A DNA stretch of 64,000 nucleotides from Lysinibacillus sp. JNUCC-52 (GCF_015999545.1 NZ_CP065546.1:248001-312000); one strand, 5' to 3'; counted from the first letter of the stretch, positions 27,364 through 36,880 are shown. The notes: a model not told the origin generated them from the letters alone. Program-made: numbers and translations.

Positions 27364-28291
27364 AATATTAATAGCACTTGGAGGAAACGCTCTTGGTTCT
27401 ACGCCCCAGGAGCAGCAGCAATTAGTACACGGTGCGGCAAAACCGATTGTCGATTTAATTGACCAAGGTCATGATGTAGTGATTGCCCATGGAAACGGGC
27501 CGCAAGTCGGTTCTATAAATCTTGCATTTGAAAAAAGCTCGAAGGAACATGCTAGCATTTCCAGCATGCCCTTTGCTGAGTGCGTGGCAATGAGCCAAGG
27601 GTATATTGGCTACCATTTGCAAAATGCAATCCAAGAAGAACTGTTAACGCGCTCCATCAATAAATCAGTCGCAACGATAGTCAGTCAGGTGGTGGTTGAT
27701 AAGAACGATCACGCCTTTCAAAATCCTACAAAACAGATTGGTTCCTTTTATTCAAAAGAAGAGGCACAAAGATTAATGGCTGAAACAGGTGACATTTATA
27801 TTGAGGATTCTGGCCGCGGCTATCGGCGGGTTATTCCATCGCCTGTTCCTATTAAAATCGTTGAAAAAGATATTATTAACGACTTGGTGAATGCAGGACG
27901 CATTGTCATTGCTGTTGGTGGCGGAGGTATTCCAGTAGTCGAGGAAAACAATCATTCCTTAATCGGCGTGGAAGCGGTCATTGACAAAGATTTGGCTAGT
28001 AGATGCTTAGCTGATGAGTTGAATGCAGACTTTTTGTTTATTTTGACAGCCGTCGAAAAAATCGCGATCAACTTTGGTAAGCCGAATCAGCAAAACCTTG
28101 ATTATTTATCTGTTGACGAAGCGGAAAAATTGATTAGAGAAGGGCATTTTGCGCCTGGAAGTATGCTTCCTAAAGTCCAGGCAGCTATTTCATTCGTCAG
28201 AGGCAAGCAAGGCAGAAAGTCGATAATTACCTCGCTAGATAAAGCAAAAGATGCAATCCTTGGAAGGACAGGTACCGTTATATTCGACTAA
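27356..28291 (+). CDS. arcC: carbamate kinase, catabolic (AllK/ArcC-like)
   Basis: A 311-aa amino-acid-kinase fold enzyme that converts carbamoyl phosphate and ADP to ATP, ammonia and CO2. It shows IALGGNALG at the N-terminus, AHGNGPQVG (carbamoyl-phosphate loop), AVGGGGIPV and IDKDLASRCLA. It overlaps the DUF1116 gene, as in the E. coli fdrA-ylbE-ylbF-ybcF cluster, where YbcF (AllK) performs this step. There is no arginine deiminase nearby, so it serves the carbamoyltransferase rather than the arginine pathway. Confidence 0.93.
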   Translation: MSRILIALGGNALGSTPQEQQQLVHGAAKPIVDLIDQGHDVVIAHGNGPQVGSINLAFEKSSKEHASISSMPFAECVAMSQGYIGYHLQNAIQEELLTRSINKSVATIVSQVVVDKNDHAFQNPTKQIGSFYSKEEAQRLMAETGDIYIEDSGRGYRRVIPSPVPIKIVEKDIINDLVNAGRIVIAVGGGGIPVVEENNHSLIGVEAVIDKDLASRCLADELNADFLFILTAVEKIAINFGKPNQQNLDYLSVDEAEKLIREGHFAPGSMLPKVQAAISFVRGKQGRKSIITSLDKAKDAILGRTGTVIFD

Positions 28292-28337
28292 ACGAGGATC
28301 GCACGGACATGAAAATATCATATAAGGAGTGATTGGA

Positions 28338-28751
28338 ATGACCGAAAAAAAGACAAAAGTAAAAATTGGTGATGAATTAAAATGGAATGTATTTACAGAG
28401 CACCGCAATGTCCATCACCATGAGCTCCTAAGTGCCAAAGAGGCGGATGAACTAGGTGTAAGTGTCAGCTCGGTCTTAAGAGAACGCATTGAGGTGGGCG
28501 GAGCCGTATTGCCCCATTATCACGACGTGGCTGAAGTGATTCATATTACAAAAGGAAAAGTAAAACTCCTACAAAACGGTGAATGGAAGTCCTATAAAGA
28601 AGGTGACACATTCCTAGTTCCAAAAGGAGTCGTTCACTCTGTTGCTAATGACGATGTCGAACCTACCGAACAGATAAGCATCTTCATACCAGTTCATGAA
28701 GGAATCCATAACGAAAATTTCACATCACATATGGTAGATGTAGAAAATTAA
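28338..28751 (+). CDS. single-domain cupin protein
   Basis: A 137-aa cupin. The metal-binding motif is visible as GGAVLPHYHDVAEVIHI, with two His and a Glu, and the second cupin motif as FLVPKGVVHSV. The ATG at 28338 follows AAGGAG eight bases upstream, 46 bases after the kinase stop, so it is probably the last gene of the operon. Bicupin relatives act on ureidoglycine in allantoin breakdown, but this is a single cupin and the substrate is not evident. It could be an isomerase, hydrolase or sensor for a ureido intermediate. Confidence 0.8.
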   Translation: MTEKKTKVKIGDELKWNVFTEHRNVHHHELLSAKEADELGVSVSSVLRERIEVGGAVLPHYHDVAEVIHITKGKVKLLQNGEWKSYKEGDTFLVPKGVVHSVANDDVEPTEQISIFIPVHEGIHNENFTSHMVDVEN

Positions 28752-28765
28752 ATTCATCAATACCA

Positions 28766-28807
28766 AAAAGGGCAAATCCCAAAAATAGTCGGGATTGCTC
28801 TTTTGTT
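28766..28807 (+). terminator. terminator of the carbamoyl-catabolism operon
   Basis: AAAAGGGCAAATCCC (28766-28780) pairs with GGGATTGCTCTTTT (28791-28804), with a small mismatch, followed by T-rich sequence. Confidence 0.8.
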
Positions 28808-28885
28808 GTGACGTGCATGGAGATTGGCTAGACAGTGAAAAATCGTTTTTTAATGGATTGGCGCCAAATTCAAAATAACCCTCAT

Positions 28886-29389
28886 TTAATCTTTAAAAAA
28901 AGTAGGAAGCCCAACTTCTCTTAATAGGTCATTAAAGTTATATTTATGTTCTTCAAGTCCTGAGTCAGTTAGCACTTCTATAAGTACCAAGTACAATTGC
29001 TTTTCAACTAAACTAAATTCTGCTGTATTCTTTAACTGGATTAAATAATTTATTATTACATTATATAAAATTGGAAACTCTTGTTTAATCGCCTCTCTAT
29101 GATCAATAAACGATCGAACATAATCTTCAACATTATAAATCCTGTCTTTAGAGGAATTGCATATTTGATTTTTATTTGGGTGAAAGATAATGCTTGAGCC
29201 CATTAACCAATTACCCAAACCAGCAGCAAAAATTAGAAGAGAATACTTCCTAACTTCGAAATTCGGATTTGAAAAGTATTGATAATACTCATCATAATTA
29301 TCTTCATCCCAATTTTTAGCTGTATCAAAAAATCCAATTTCAATTCCTTCTAAAATACTCTTTGCCTTGTCAACTATAGTCTCTTTCAT
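28886..29389 (-). CDS. hypothetical protein, 167 aa
   Basis: I do not recognise this protein. It is soluble, rich in aromatic and acidic residues and predicted mostly helical (LIFAAGLGNWLMGSS, then FIDHREAIKQEFPILYNVII). The ATG at 29389 is chosen because GAGGA lies nine bases upstream; 26 further upstream codons have no ribosome binding site. The gene lies beside the large Rhs toxin gene, and its size and composition would suit an orphan immunity protein, but no family evidence supports that. Confidence 0.6.
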   Translation of the reverse strand: MKETIVDKAKSILEGIEIGFFDTAKNWDEDNYDEYYQYFSNPNFEVRKYSLLIFAAGLGNWLMGSSIIFHPNKNQICNSSKDRIYNVEDYVRSFIDHREAIKQEFPILYNVIINYLIQLKNTAEFSLVEKQLYLVLIEVLTDSGLEEHKYNFNDLLREVGLPTFFKD

Positions 29390-29849
29390 ATGAAATTCCT
29401 CATTTCTTACTTTATTGGAAATCCTCTGTAAATATAATAATCTATTTAGAAACAGATTCACCATCAACTGTAAAAACCTTGTTAGATTAGAAAACTCATT
29501 AATTAGGGTTTTACAAGCTAAGGTATCCTTTTGTTAAAGAAAAAACCGCTCATTACACCATACTTTTACTAGCGTTCATAGTCACACTTTTTTAGCTTCA
29601 ATTAACACGTTCTTATCAAATTTAATGGCTAATTTATCCTTTGAGCCAAAACATGGTCAACTGGAAATTGAGTTATGCATTTCTAATTACATTTCTAATT
29701 TCTCGTATAAGGAAATATAACCATAATTAATCTAAAAAATTGTAACTATATATTACCGTTTTATTATGGATTAATCATTGATAAAATAAATTCTTGATAT
29801 TTATGGACAGAATATCGAAAATATATAATTTTTTAGGAGAGAAATGTAA
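29390..29849. other. AT-rich divergent intergenic region upstream of the Rhs gene
   Basis: No gene is seen. The 460 bases are very AT-rich and separate two divergent genes, so they should hold promoters for both. TTATGG near 29763 and other TATAAT-like sequences occur, but none with a convincing -35 at the right distance. A ribosome binding site AGGAGA is at 29836-29841. Confidence 0.45.
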
Positions 29850-32800
29850 GTGAAGGAATTTTGGAAAAAATGGTTAAGTTGTAGCGTTGTACTTGCGCTC
29901 TTTATAGCGTATATTCCATTTGGGAATTTTACGCTACACGCAGACGCAAAAAACAACAAAGAAGAAAATAAGCATGAACAAAAAAAGCCAACTGAATTAG
30001 TTGAGTTGCGAACGGAGAATGCAAAAACGTTTGATAATATGGATGGGACGTATACCGCAGAGATTGCACAAGAGCCTATTCACTTTCAGAATGAACAAGG
30101 TAAATGGGAAGACATTGATAATGATTTAGTTGAAACACAGAATGGTCAAACAGTGAAGAATAAGGCGAATGACTTCTCTATAGAGATTGATAAAGCTACG
30201 AGTTCTTCACAACAAAACATCACGATTACTGATGAAACGAGTAAAATCGATTTTGGCCTAGTTTCAGCCCAACATAAGAAGTCAAATAAAACAGAACCAG
30301 TTCGAAATACAGAAGGTCTTGTACAAGACAATACAATAAAATATCCGAATATTTTAGAGGATACTGATGTCATTTACACAGTAGGTTCAGATCGTGTAAA
30401 AGAAGATATTGTTTATCGTGAAAAGCCTACGGGTGGTTTTCCGCAGAAGCTTACTTATAAAGTAAATGTGGATGGGTTAACAGTCGAACAAGTTAACCAA
30501 ACCATTTATTTAAAGGATGCCAATACAAATACTCCTTTATATTTAATTGAAGCACCGTACATGTATGATAGCTATAAACCTGAAGGATACCAAAGTGTTG
30601 ATGAAATACAATCAGTTCCTGAAGAAGCAAAATCATATTTATTAACATTAAGTTATGAAGTAATTGGACAAGATTTATTTGTTTACTTAGCACCAGATGC
30701 TAATTGGTTAAATAGTGAGGATCGTGTATACCCAATAACGATTGATCCTGCGATTGTTCGCCTACAAACTTCAGCAAACATGGAAGATACGACAATCCGT
30801 AGCGCTGCACCTACACAAACTGGTGGAAATGACTTTGAACTAGGTGTAGGGACTGCAGTAGGGGGCAATACGGTTAGGAGCTTATTAAAATTTGATTTAA
30901 GTGCTGTACCTTCAAGTACAACAATCGTATCTGCTGATCTAAATCTATGGTTTTCATCGACAAATAATAATTCTCCTATTGCCATTAATTTGCACAATTT
31001 AACAAGCACATGGGAGGAAAATCAAGCTTCTTGGACCTATGCCAAAACAACTCCATACACAACATGGAAAACTGCAGGTGGAGATTTCTCAAGTAATAAA
31101 CTTGGTACGGTAAAGGATATTGGCACACCACCAACATCTATAGCAGACGCAATGGTTAATTGGAAGGTTCCACTTAATGTTGTACAGGGATGGATTAATA
31201 ATCCGTCTACAAACTACGGTTTGTTATTGAAGGGTGATAATGAAGCCTCACAAATTTATAAAAAGTTTGCTAGTAGTGAACAATCAACTTTAAATAAATA
31301 CAAACCACAACTAGTAGTCACGTATAAAACAACTGCAAGACTAGGTTTAGAAGATTACTGGGATTATGATTCACGACCATTGGTGAATGGTACAAATTAT
31401 GTAAACTTAACAACAAATAATAATATTTTACAATATGAAGATATGTTTATTTTAGGGCGTGCTGACACTAGTTTAACTTTTACTAGAACTTACAATAATA
31501 AGGACTATGAAAAATCAGCTTTTGGTTATGGCTGGAGCTTTACTGGTGATGAGAAGATTTTCATTAATACAGGAAGTCAAGGTAATCAACTACAGTATAA
31601 AGATGCCGACGGTACAATTCATGTTTTCACTTATGACACACCAACAAACCAGTATAAAGGTGACTACGGTAATTACGACAAAATAAAGAAAAATACAGAA
31701 GATACATTTACTCTTTACGATTTATACGGCAACCAAACAATTTTTAAAGTTCGTGAGTCCACAACTGATACAGATGTAAAGGTTGCTTATATTACGGCTC
31801 AAATAGATCGTAATAATAATAAAATTAGTTATGTTTATGATAGTAGTAATAAATTGACAGAGATTGCAACGGATTTAGGTAAAGATGTTTTGAATAAAAC
31901 ACTTCAGTTGGCCTATTATGATAATGGCCTTATTAGCACGATGACATACGGCGACCAGCAAATTACGTATCGCTATACGGCCGATGACTATTTACTATAT
32001 GTAGATGTGTTGAAAGACCGTAAGGATAACAAAATTTCAAAAACTACAACACAATTTATGTACACGAATAAATTTCTAACGACAATTGTTGATGCAAATG
32101 AAAAACGAACAAAATTCGAATACAATGGTGCAGATTTAAAATATGTGTACGAACCAACTGAAGATACTGTAAATCAACCGAAAACAGAATATTCATTGGA
32201 TCGAGCAACGGGCGTTGCAACAATTACCGACCCAGAACAAGGTGTAACAAGATATTTTGTTAACAATAATTATGTTGTAGAAAAAATCATTTCTCCTTCT
32301 GGGGAGGAGAGAACGTATAAACTCGATCAAAACTACAACCTTTTGCACGAAACAGAGACTATTAATGGTGTTTCTAAAGTTTTGCAGACGAATGAATATG
32401 ATGTTAACGGTAATCTATTAAATACAACGGATGCGGAAAACAACAAGCAATCGTATACGTATACTGCATTCCAAAATGTTGAGACGCATACGGATTCGGG
32501 AAATAAGGTAAGTAAGTATTGGTATGATAAAGGGAATTTAACAAAGTCAGAAATACCATCTACTTCAGGTATTGCTACGACTAATTATAAATACGACAAC
32601 TTTGGTGATTTAGAATGGATGGAGACATCCGATGGGGTTAGGGAAAATTACGCAACAAATTATAAGGATTCCCAAAAAGTCATTACCCATACGGATGCAT
32701 TTACTAACATGACAACTACTGTGCAGGATTTGTCTGGCAACATTTTATCATCTAAAGACGGCAAGCTAAATGAAACAAAGTATCAATATAATTTGAAAAA

Positions 32801-34745
32801 TGAACTAGAAACCGTAACCGATGCAAATCAGCAGAAAACTGCCTATGAATATGATGGAAATGGCAATTTAAATAAGATAACGAATGCAAAAGGTTTTACG
32901 ACAACATTTGAATTTAATGGTAAAAATCAAATTACGAAAGAAACAAATCCCAATAATAATACAACTTCTTATCAATATGATGAAAATGGTGAGTTAGTCC
33001 TGCTTCAAACAGCTAATAAAAATCGTATTGAATATAAAATTGACCAAGAAGCTCCTAGTTCAACAGTTGTTATTAATGGAAAAGTAGTGTGGCGTTATAC
33101 AAAAGATGGGGACGATCAGCTAATTTATGGAGAAAATGAATCTACTTTAAAACGAATTAGCTACTATGAAAATGGATTATTAAAATCAATCGATAAAGGG
33201 GATATTGACGGGGATATTAGCTACGAATATTTAGGTAATGAATATTTATCAAAACTGTCATTCCCAGGGTTTAAACGATATAATACATTAGAATATGAAC
33301 CAGACGATGCTTATAATACTAAGCAGATAAAGTTAAACGACAAACCACTTGCAACATTTACTTATGACAATGTTACCGGACAATTAAAAGATACTAATTT
33401 CACAAACGGTAGCAAATTATCAAAAGTTTATCAAAAAGGCCGTTTACAAGAAGAGACATTATCGTTAGATAGTTTATCTGAATGGAATAAGTTCACATAT
33501 GAGTATGATGCAAACAACAATATTAATAACATTGTTAATAAAGTAAATTACACTTATGATGCCTTAAACCAATTAACGCAAGAGACATATATTGATGGTC
33601 CACAAATGGACTATAAGTATGATGAGGTTGGAAATCGTCTTACAAAAAGCGTGAAAAATGCAGGGAAAACGGAATCCACTACGTACCAATATAATGATGC
33701 GAATCAAATATCGTATGTAAACAATCAGCAATACTTGTACGATCTAGATGGAAACTTAACAAGTGATGGAAAGTATACTTATGAATGGAATGCATTTGAT
33801 CAGCTGACGAAAGTAAAAAGTAATTCAGGCACTATTATTGCAGAATATGGATATGATGAAAAAGGAAGAAGAATCTATAGTAAAGATAGTATTGGACCTA
33901 TTTACTATGCTTATGATGGGGATAGCAATCGCGTTCTTTATGAAAAGGATAAGACCTCTTACGCAGTAAAAAGTTATGTTTACGATGATAACGGTCACCC
34001 ACTCACAATGATTTACAAAGGCGAAACTTATCATTACCTTACAAACTATCGTGGTGATGTACTTGGGATGACAAATGCAAGTGGCAAGTTTGTTGCATCC
34101 TACACATATGACGCTTGGGGTAACATTTTAACGCAGAGTGGTATAGATGATATGGACTCTATCAACCCATATCGTTATGCAGGTTATCGATATGATGAAG
34201 ATACAAAATTATATTATTTAATGGCGAGGTACTATAATCCAGATACTGGTGTTTTCTTATCATTAGATCCTGTGCGTGGTGATACAGGAAATCCTATAAC
34301 ATTAAATGGTTATAGTTATGCAAATAATAACCCAGTAATGAATATGGATCCAGATGGAGAGTTCAGTATTCGAACATCAGTCTTGATAACTGCAATTGAT
34401 TTATTGGTTTCAACAATACCAGGATTATATGGGATAAACAAACTTATTAAAGCTGGAAAACCTAAAAAAATGGTTTTTAATTTGTTAAAGGGGAAACAGA
34501 ATACTCTTAAATTGAAATTGAAAAGATATTTTACTCAATTAGGTGCAAAAATGAATGTAGCAATAGCTCTATCGGGAGTAATTGTAAATGGATTGATGAC
34601 TGTTTTTAGTACTTCCGTAGGTGGTATTGCGGTATGGGTAGTAAAGCGCTATTTCTTCCAATCGTATTATAAAAAAGCAAAGAGATATGGTAGTTGGGGA
34701 CCATTAGTGAAATATGAATATATTGACTTCGGTAAAAGAAAATAA
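29850..34745 (+). CDS. secreted WapA/Rhs polymorphic toxin with hydrophobic C-terminal tip
   Basis: A 1631-aa exported Rhs/YD-repeat protein. A signal peptide ends near residue 32. A DNRLRE-type surface domain (about 300-460) follows, then a DUF6531-like start (EDMFILGRADTSLTFTRTY), many YD repeats (about 600-1430) and the core end YRYAGYRYDEDTKLYYLMARYYNPDTG, with SLDPV and NPVMNMDPDGE. The variable tip is the last 130 residues or so, with hydrophobic stretches near SVLITAIDLLVSTIPG and MNVAIALSGVIVNG, suggesting a membrane-active effector. The GTG start follows AGGAGA. Relatives deliver the tip to neighbouring cells on contact. A small membrane protein follows, the likely immunity. Confidence 0.88.
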   Translation: MKEFWKKWLSCSVVLALFIAYIPFGNFTLHADAKNNKEENKHEQKKPTELVELRTENAKTFDNMDGTYTAEIAQEPIHFQNEQGKWEDIDNDLVETQNGQTVKNKANDFSIEIDKATSSSQQNITITDETSKIDFGLVSAQHKKSNKTEPVRNTEGLVQDNTIKYPNILEDTDVIYTVGSDRVKEDIVYREKPTGGFPQKLTYKVNVDGLTVEQVNQTIYLKDANTNTPLYLIEAPYMYDSYKPEGYQSVDEIQSVPEEAKSYLLTLSYEVIGQDLFVYLAPDANWLNSEDRVYPITIDPAIVRLQTSANMEDTTIRSAAPTQTGGNDFELGVGTAVGGNTVRSLLKFDLSAVPSSTTIVSADLNLWFSSTNNNSPIAINLHNLTSTWEENQASWTYAKTTPYTTWKTAGGDFSSNKLGTVKDIGTPPTSIADAMVNWKVPLNVVQGWINNPSTNYGLLLKGDNEASQIYKKFASSEQSTLNKYKPQLVVTYKTTARLGLEDYWDYDSRPLVNGTNYVNLTTNNNILQYEDMFILGRADTSLTFTRTYNNKDYEKSAFGYGWSFTGDEKIFINTGSQGNQLQYKDADGTIHVFTYDTPTNQYKGDYGNYDKIKKNTEDTFTLYDLYGNQTIFKVRESTTDTDVKVAYITAQIDRNNNKISYVYDSSNKLTEIATDLGKDVLNKTLQLAYYDNGLISTMTYGDQQITYRYTADDYLLYVDVLKDRKDNKISKTTTQFMYTNKFLTTIVDANEKRTKFEYNGADLKYVYEPTEDTVNQPKTEYSLDRATGVATITDPEQGVTRYFVNNNYVVEKIISPSGEERTYKLDQNYNLLHETETINGVSKVLQTNEYDVNGNLLNTTDAENNKQSYTYTAFQNVETHTDSGNKVSKYWYDKGNLTKSEIPSTSGIATTNYKYDNFGDLEWMETSDGVRENYATNYKDSQKVITHTDAFTNMTTTVQDLSGNILSSKDGKLNETKYQYNLKNELETVTDANQQKTAYEYDGNGNLNKITNAKGFTTTFEFNGKNQITKETNPNNNTTSYQYDENGELVLLQTANKNRIEYKIDQEAPSSTVVINGKVVWRYTKDGDDQLIYGENESTLKRISYYENGLLKSIDKGDIDGDISYEYLGNEYLSKLSFPGFKRYNTLEYEPDDAYNTKQIKLNDKPLATFTYDNVTGQLKDTNFTNGSKLSKVYQKGRLQEETLSLDSLSEWNKFTYEYDANNNINNIVNKVNYTYDALNQLTQETYIDGPQMDYKYDEVGNRLTKSVKNAGKTESTTYQYNDANQISYVNNQQYLYDLDGNLTSDGKYTYEWNAFDQLTKVKSNSGTIIAEYGYDEKGRRIYSKDSIGPIYYAYDGDSNRVLYEKDKTSYAVKSYVYDDNGHPLTMIYKGETYHYLTNYRGDVLGMTNASGKFVASYTYDAWGNILTQSGIDDMDSINPYRYAGYRYDEDTKLYYLMARYYNPDTGVFLSLDPVRGDTGNPITLNGYSYANNNPVMNMDPDGEFSIRTSVLITAIDLLVSTIPGLYGINKLIKAGKPKKMVFNLLKGKQNTLKLKLKRYFTQLGAKMNVAIALSGVIVNGLMTVFSTSVGGIAVWVVKRYFFQSYYKKAKRYGSWGPLVKYEYIDFGKRK
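33387..34055 (+). repeat. Rhs core segment duplicated downstream
   Basis: This segment inside the Rhs gene is repeated at 35281-35949 at a constant offset of 1894 bases, with many substitutions but no insertion or deletion. The shared block ends exactly at CGTGGT (34050-34055). Confidence 0.9.
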
Positions 34746-34760
34746 GAAAGAGGCACACAC

Positions 34761-35108
34761 ATGCTCGAATTTTTCCAAATAGTATTTTTAAAGTCGATTA
34801 TAGTAGTTTCAATAATCATATTAGTTTTGTTAATTTTCGGAAATAAACGAACAATAAAATTTATAAAAAAGGATCTCAATAGAACACTAAAAAATACTTA
34901 TATTATTATTATGTTTTCTATAATAATTTGTGCCTTAAATATAAAATTAAGTATTATTTATTTAGAAATTAATGTTCTGTTTCTACTAAACATTATGATA
35001 GTTCTGATTAATTTCAAATTCAATAAGTTGAATAGATTTGGGGTGATAACTTTAATTGGAACATTTATAGCATTAACAATTATACGATTTATTTATCAAA
35101 ATCAATGA
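34761..35108 (+). CDS. small membrane protein, probable immunity to the Rhs tip
   Basis: A 115-aa very hydrophobic protein with about four predicted transmembrane helices and short basic loops (GNKRTIKFIKKDLNRT). No family is recognised. It starts 15 bases after the Rhs stop, with AAAGAGG before ATG, the standard position of the cognate immunity gene of a polymorphic toxin. A multi-helix immunity protein fits a tip that acts on membranes. Function is inferred from position and topology only. Confidence 0.72.
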   Translation: MLEFFQIVFLKSIIVVSIIILVLLIFGNKRTIKFIKKDLNRTLKNTYIIIMFSIIICALNIKLSIIYLEINVLFLLNIMIVLINFKFNKLNRFGVITLIGTFIALTIIRFIYQNQ

Positions 35109-35203
35109 GTAGTTAATAACTAAAATACTTATAATGTTAAATGTTTGATTTAATTACAAAAAGTTATAAACCTATTTTTAATAAATGAGTCAATTTATTT
35201 TAG

Positions 35204-35239
35204 AAAATTCATGTCTCTTTGAGAGGCATGAATTTTTTA
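35204..35239 (+). terminator. terminator after the first immunity gene
   Basis: AAAATTCATGTCTC (35204-35217) pairs with GAGAGGCATGAATTTT (35221-35236), with a small bulge, and is followed by T. The displaced Rhs fragment begins shortly after. Confidence 0.78.
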
Positions 35240-35280
35240 ATTCCACTTTCAGGTTCTATTGCTAATCAATAGTGTGTTTT

Positions 35281-36056
35281 AAAGATATTCTTCTCGAAAA
35301 TGGTAGCAAACTATCAAAAGTTTATCAATCTAGTCGTTTACAAGAAGAGACATTATCGCTAGATAGTTTATCTGAATGGAATAAGTTCGCATATGTGTAT
35401 GATGCAAACAACAATATTAAAAGCATTATTAATAAAGTAAATTACACTTATGATGCTTTAAATCAATTAACGCAAGAAGCATATATTGATGGTCCACAAA
35501 TGGACTATACGTATGATTAAGTTGGGAATCCTTTTACAAAAAGCGTGAAAAATTCAGGGAAAACTGAATCAACTACCTATAAGTATAATAAGGCGAATCA
35601 ATTATCGTTTGTAAACAATCAGCAATACTTGTACGATGCGGATGGAAACTTAACAAGTGATGGAACGTATACGTATGAATGGAATGCATTTGATCAGCTA
35701 ACAAAAGTGAAAAATAATGCAGGTACTGTTATTGCTGAATATGGTTATGATGAAAAAGGTAGAAGAATCTATAGTAAAGATAGTAATGGGCCTATTTACT
35801 ATGCATATGATGGAGATAGCAATCGCGTTCTTTATGAAAAGGATAAAAGCTCCTACGCAGTTAAAAGTTATGTTTACGATGATAACGGTCACCCACTCAC
35901 AATGATTTACAAAGGCGAAACTTATCATTACCTTACAAACTATCGTGGTAGGTGCTATAGGAATGGGACTCCCGAGTCAGCTATAGAGCAGAAGCAAGTG
36001 ATGTTTGGTATATGGTAAGTAGTGTAGTAAATAAATTATATAGAAAATATAGATAA
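35281..36056 (+). pseudogene. displaced Rhs core fragment with tail of a second toxin tip
   Basis: Bases 35281-35949 repeat 33387-34055 of the main gene in frame, with no start codon and one in-frame stop (TAA at 35518-35520, replacing GAG). At 35950 homology ends abruptly inside the NYRGD motif. From 35961 a different frame encodes about 31 residues (EWDSRVSYRAEASDVWYMVS and on) ending at TAA 36054-36056, 13 bases before the next gene. This looks like a recombined orphan cassette in which the core end and most of a second tip were deleted. Confidence 0.8.
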
Positions 36057-36069
36057 ATAGGTGAGATAA

Positions 36070-36480
36070 ATGAGTGAAATTGTAAATGTAGTGCTTTTTT
36101 CTTTCATTGGTTTGATTGTATCGTTAGTAATAGTGGTTATATTTTTTAAAAGAAAAAAACAACACAAAGATTTCAAAGCAGTAATTTTTACTTTCAGTAT
36201 CTTCTCATTAATTTGTATATACCTTAGTGTATCAGGGATAATTGATATTATGAATGTGCGGAATGGACAAACTCAATCTTCAAGTGGTTCCTGTGAAATT
36301 GTAAAGATGGACAATATTGGTGGTAGATTTGGCAGCGACGCGTTCTTTCAAGTATTAGTTAATAATTTAACAGTTGAAGCCAATTAGGAGGAATTCTCTT
36401 TTTTAGAAGAAGGAACATATAGCTGCACCATTCATTATAGTGAAAAATCCCGAAATTTGATAGATATACAATTTAATTAG
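36070..36480 (+). pseudogene. second immunity-like membrane protein, interrupted by an amber codon
   Basis: The frame starts at ATG 36070 after AGGTGA and encodes two N-terminal hydrophobic helices, then a Cys-containing extracytoplasmic part (GSCEIVKMDNIGG). It stops at TAG 36385-36387 after VEAN. The same frame continues without interruption as EEFSFLEEGTYSCTIHYSEK to TAG 36478-36480, giving an original length of about 136 residues with a second Cys. The shorter 105-aa product may still be made. Position after a toxin tail suggests an immunity gene whose toxin is gone. Confidence 0.7.
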
Positions 36481-36564
36481 TTGTAGCAATATTTTACTAT
36501 GTGTGAGTATGATAAAAATCTGATGTTTGTTAAGAAGACTCCATACTCAGATAAAGCCTAAAGG

Positions 36565-36782
36565 TTTCTATCTGATAAAATTAACAAACTATTTAAGGTC
36601 GGAAAACCTAAAAATGGTTTTTAATTTGTTAAAGGGGAAACAAAATACTCTTAAATTGATATTGGAAAGGTATTTTTACTCAATTAGGTGCAAAATGAAT
36701 GTAGCAATAGCTCTATCAGGAGTAATTGTATATGGATTGATGACTGTATATAGTACTTCTATAGGTGGTATAACGGTATAGG
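36565..36782 (+). pseudogene. decayed copy of the Rhs tip
   Basis: This block matches 34425-34641 of the main Rhs tip at most positions, including MVFNLLKGKQNTLKL and MNVAIALSGVIV. It carries small indels at homopolymers (CCTAAAAAAATGG shortened by two A, an extra T in ATTTTT, one A lost before ATGAAT) and a nonsense change TGG to TAG at the end, so it cannot encode the tip. Homology stops right after that codon. Confidence 0.85.
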
Positions 36783-36880
36783 TATCTTTGCAATCATTTA
36801 TAACCGAAAAAAGTCGAATTTTGTAACATTCTTCTCTATAATGAAAAGTAACGCCTGTTATACTAGAAAGGATGCTTTTT

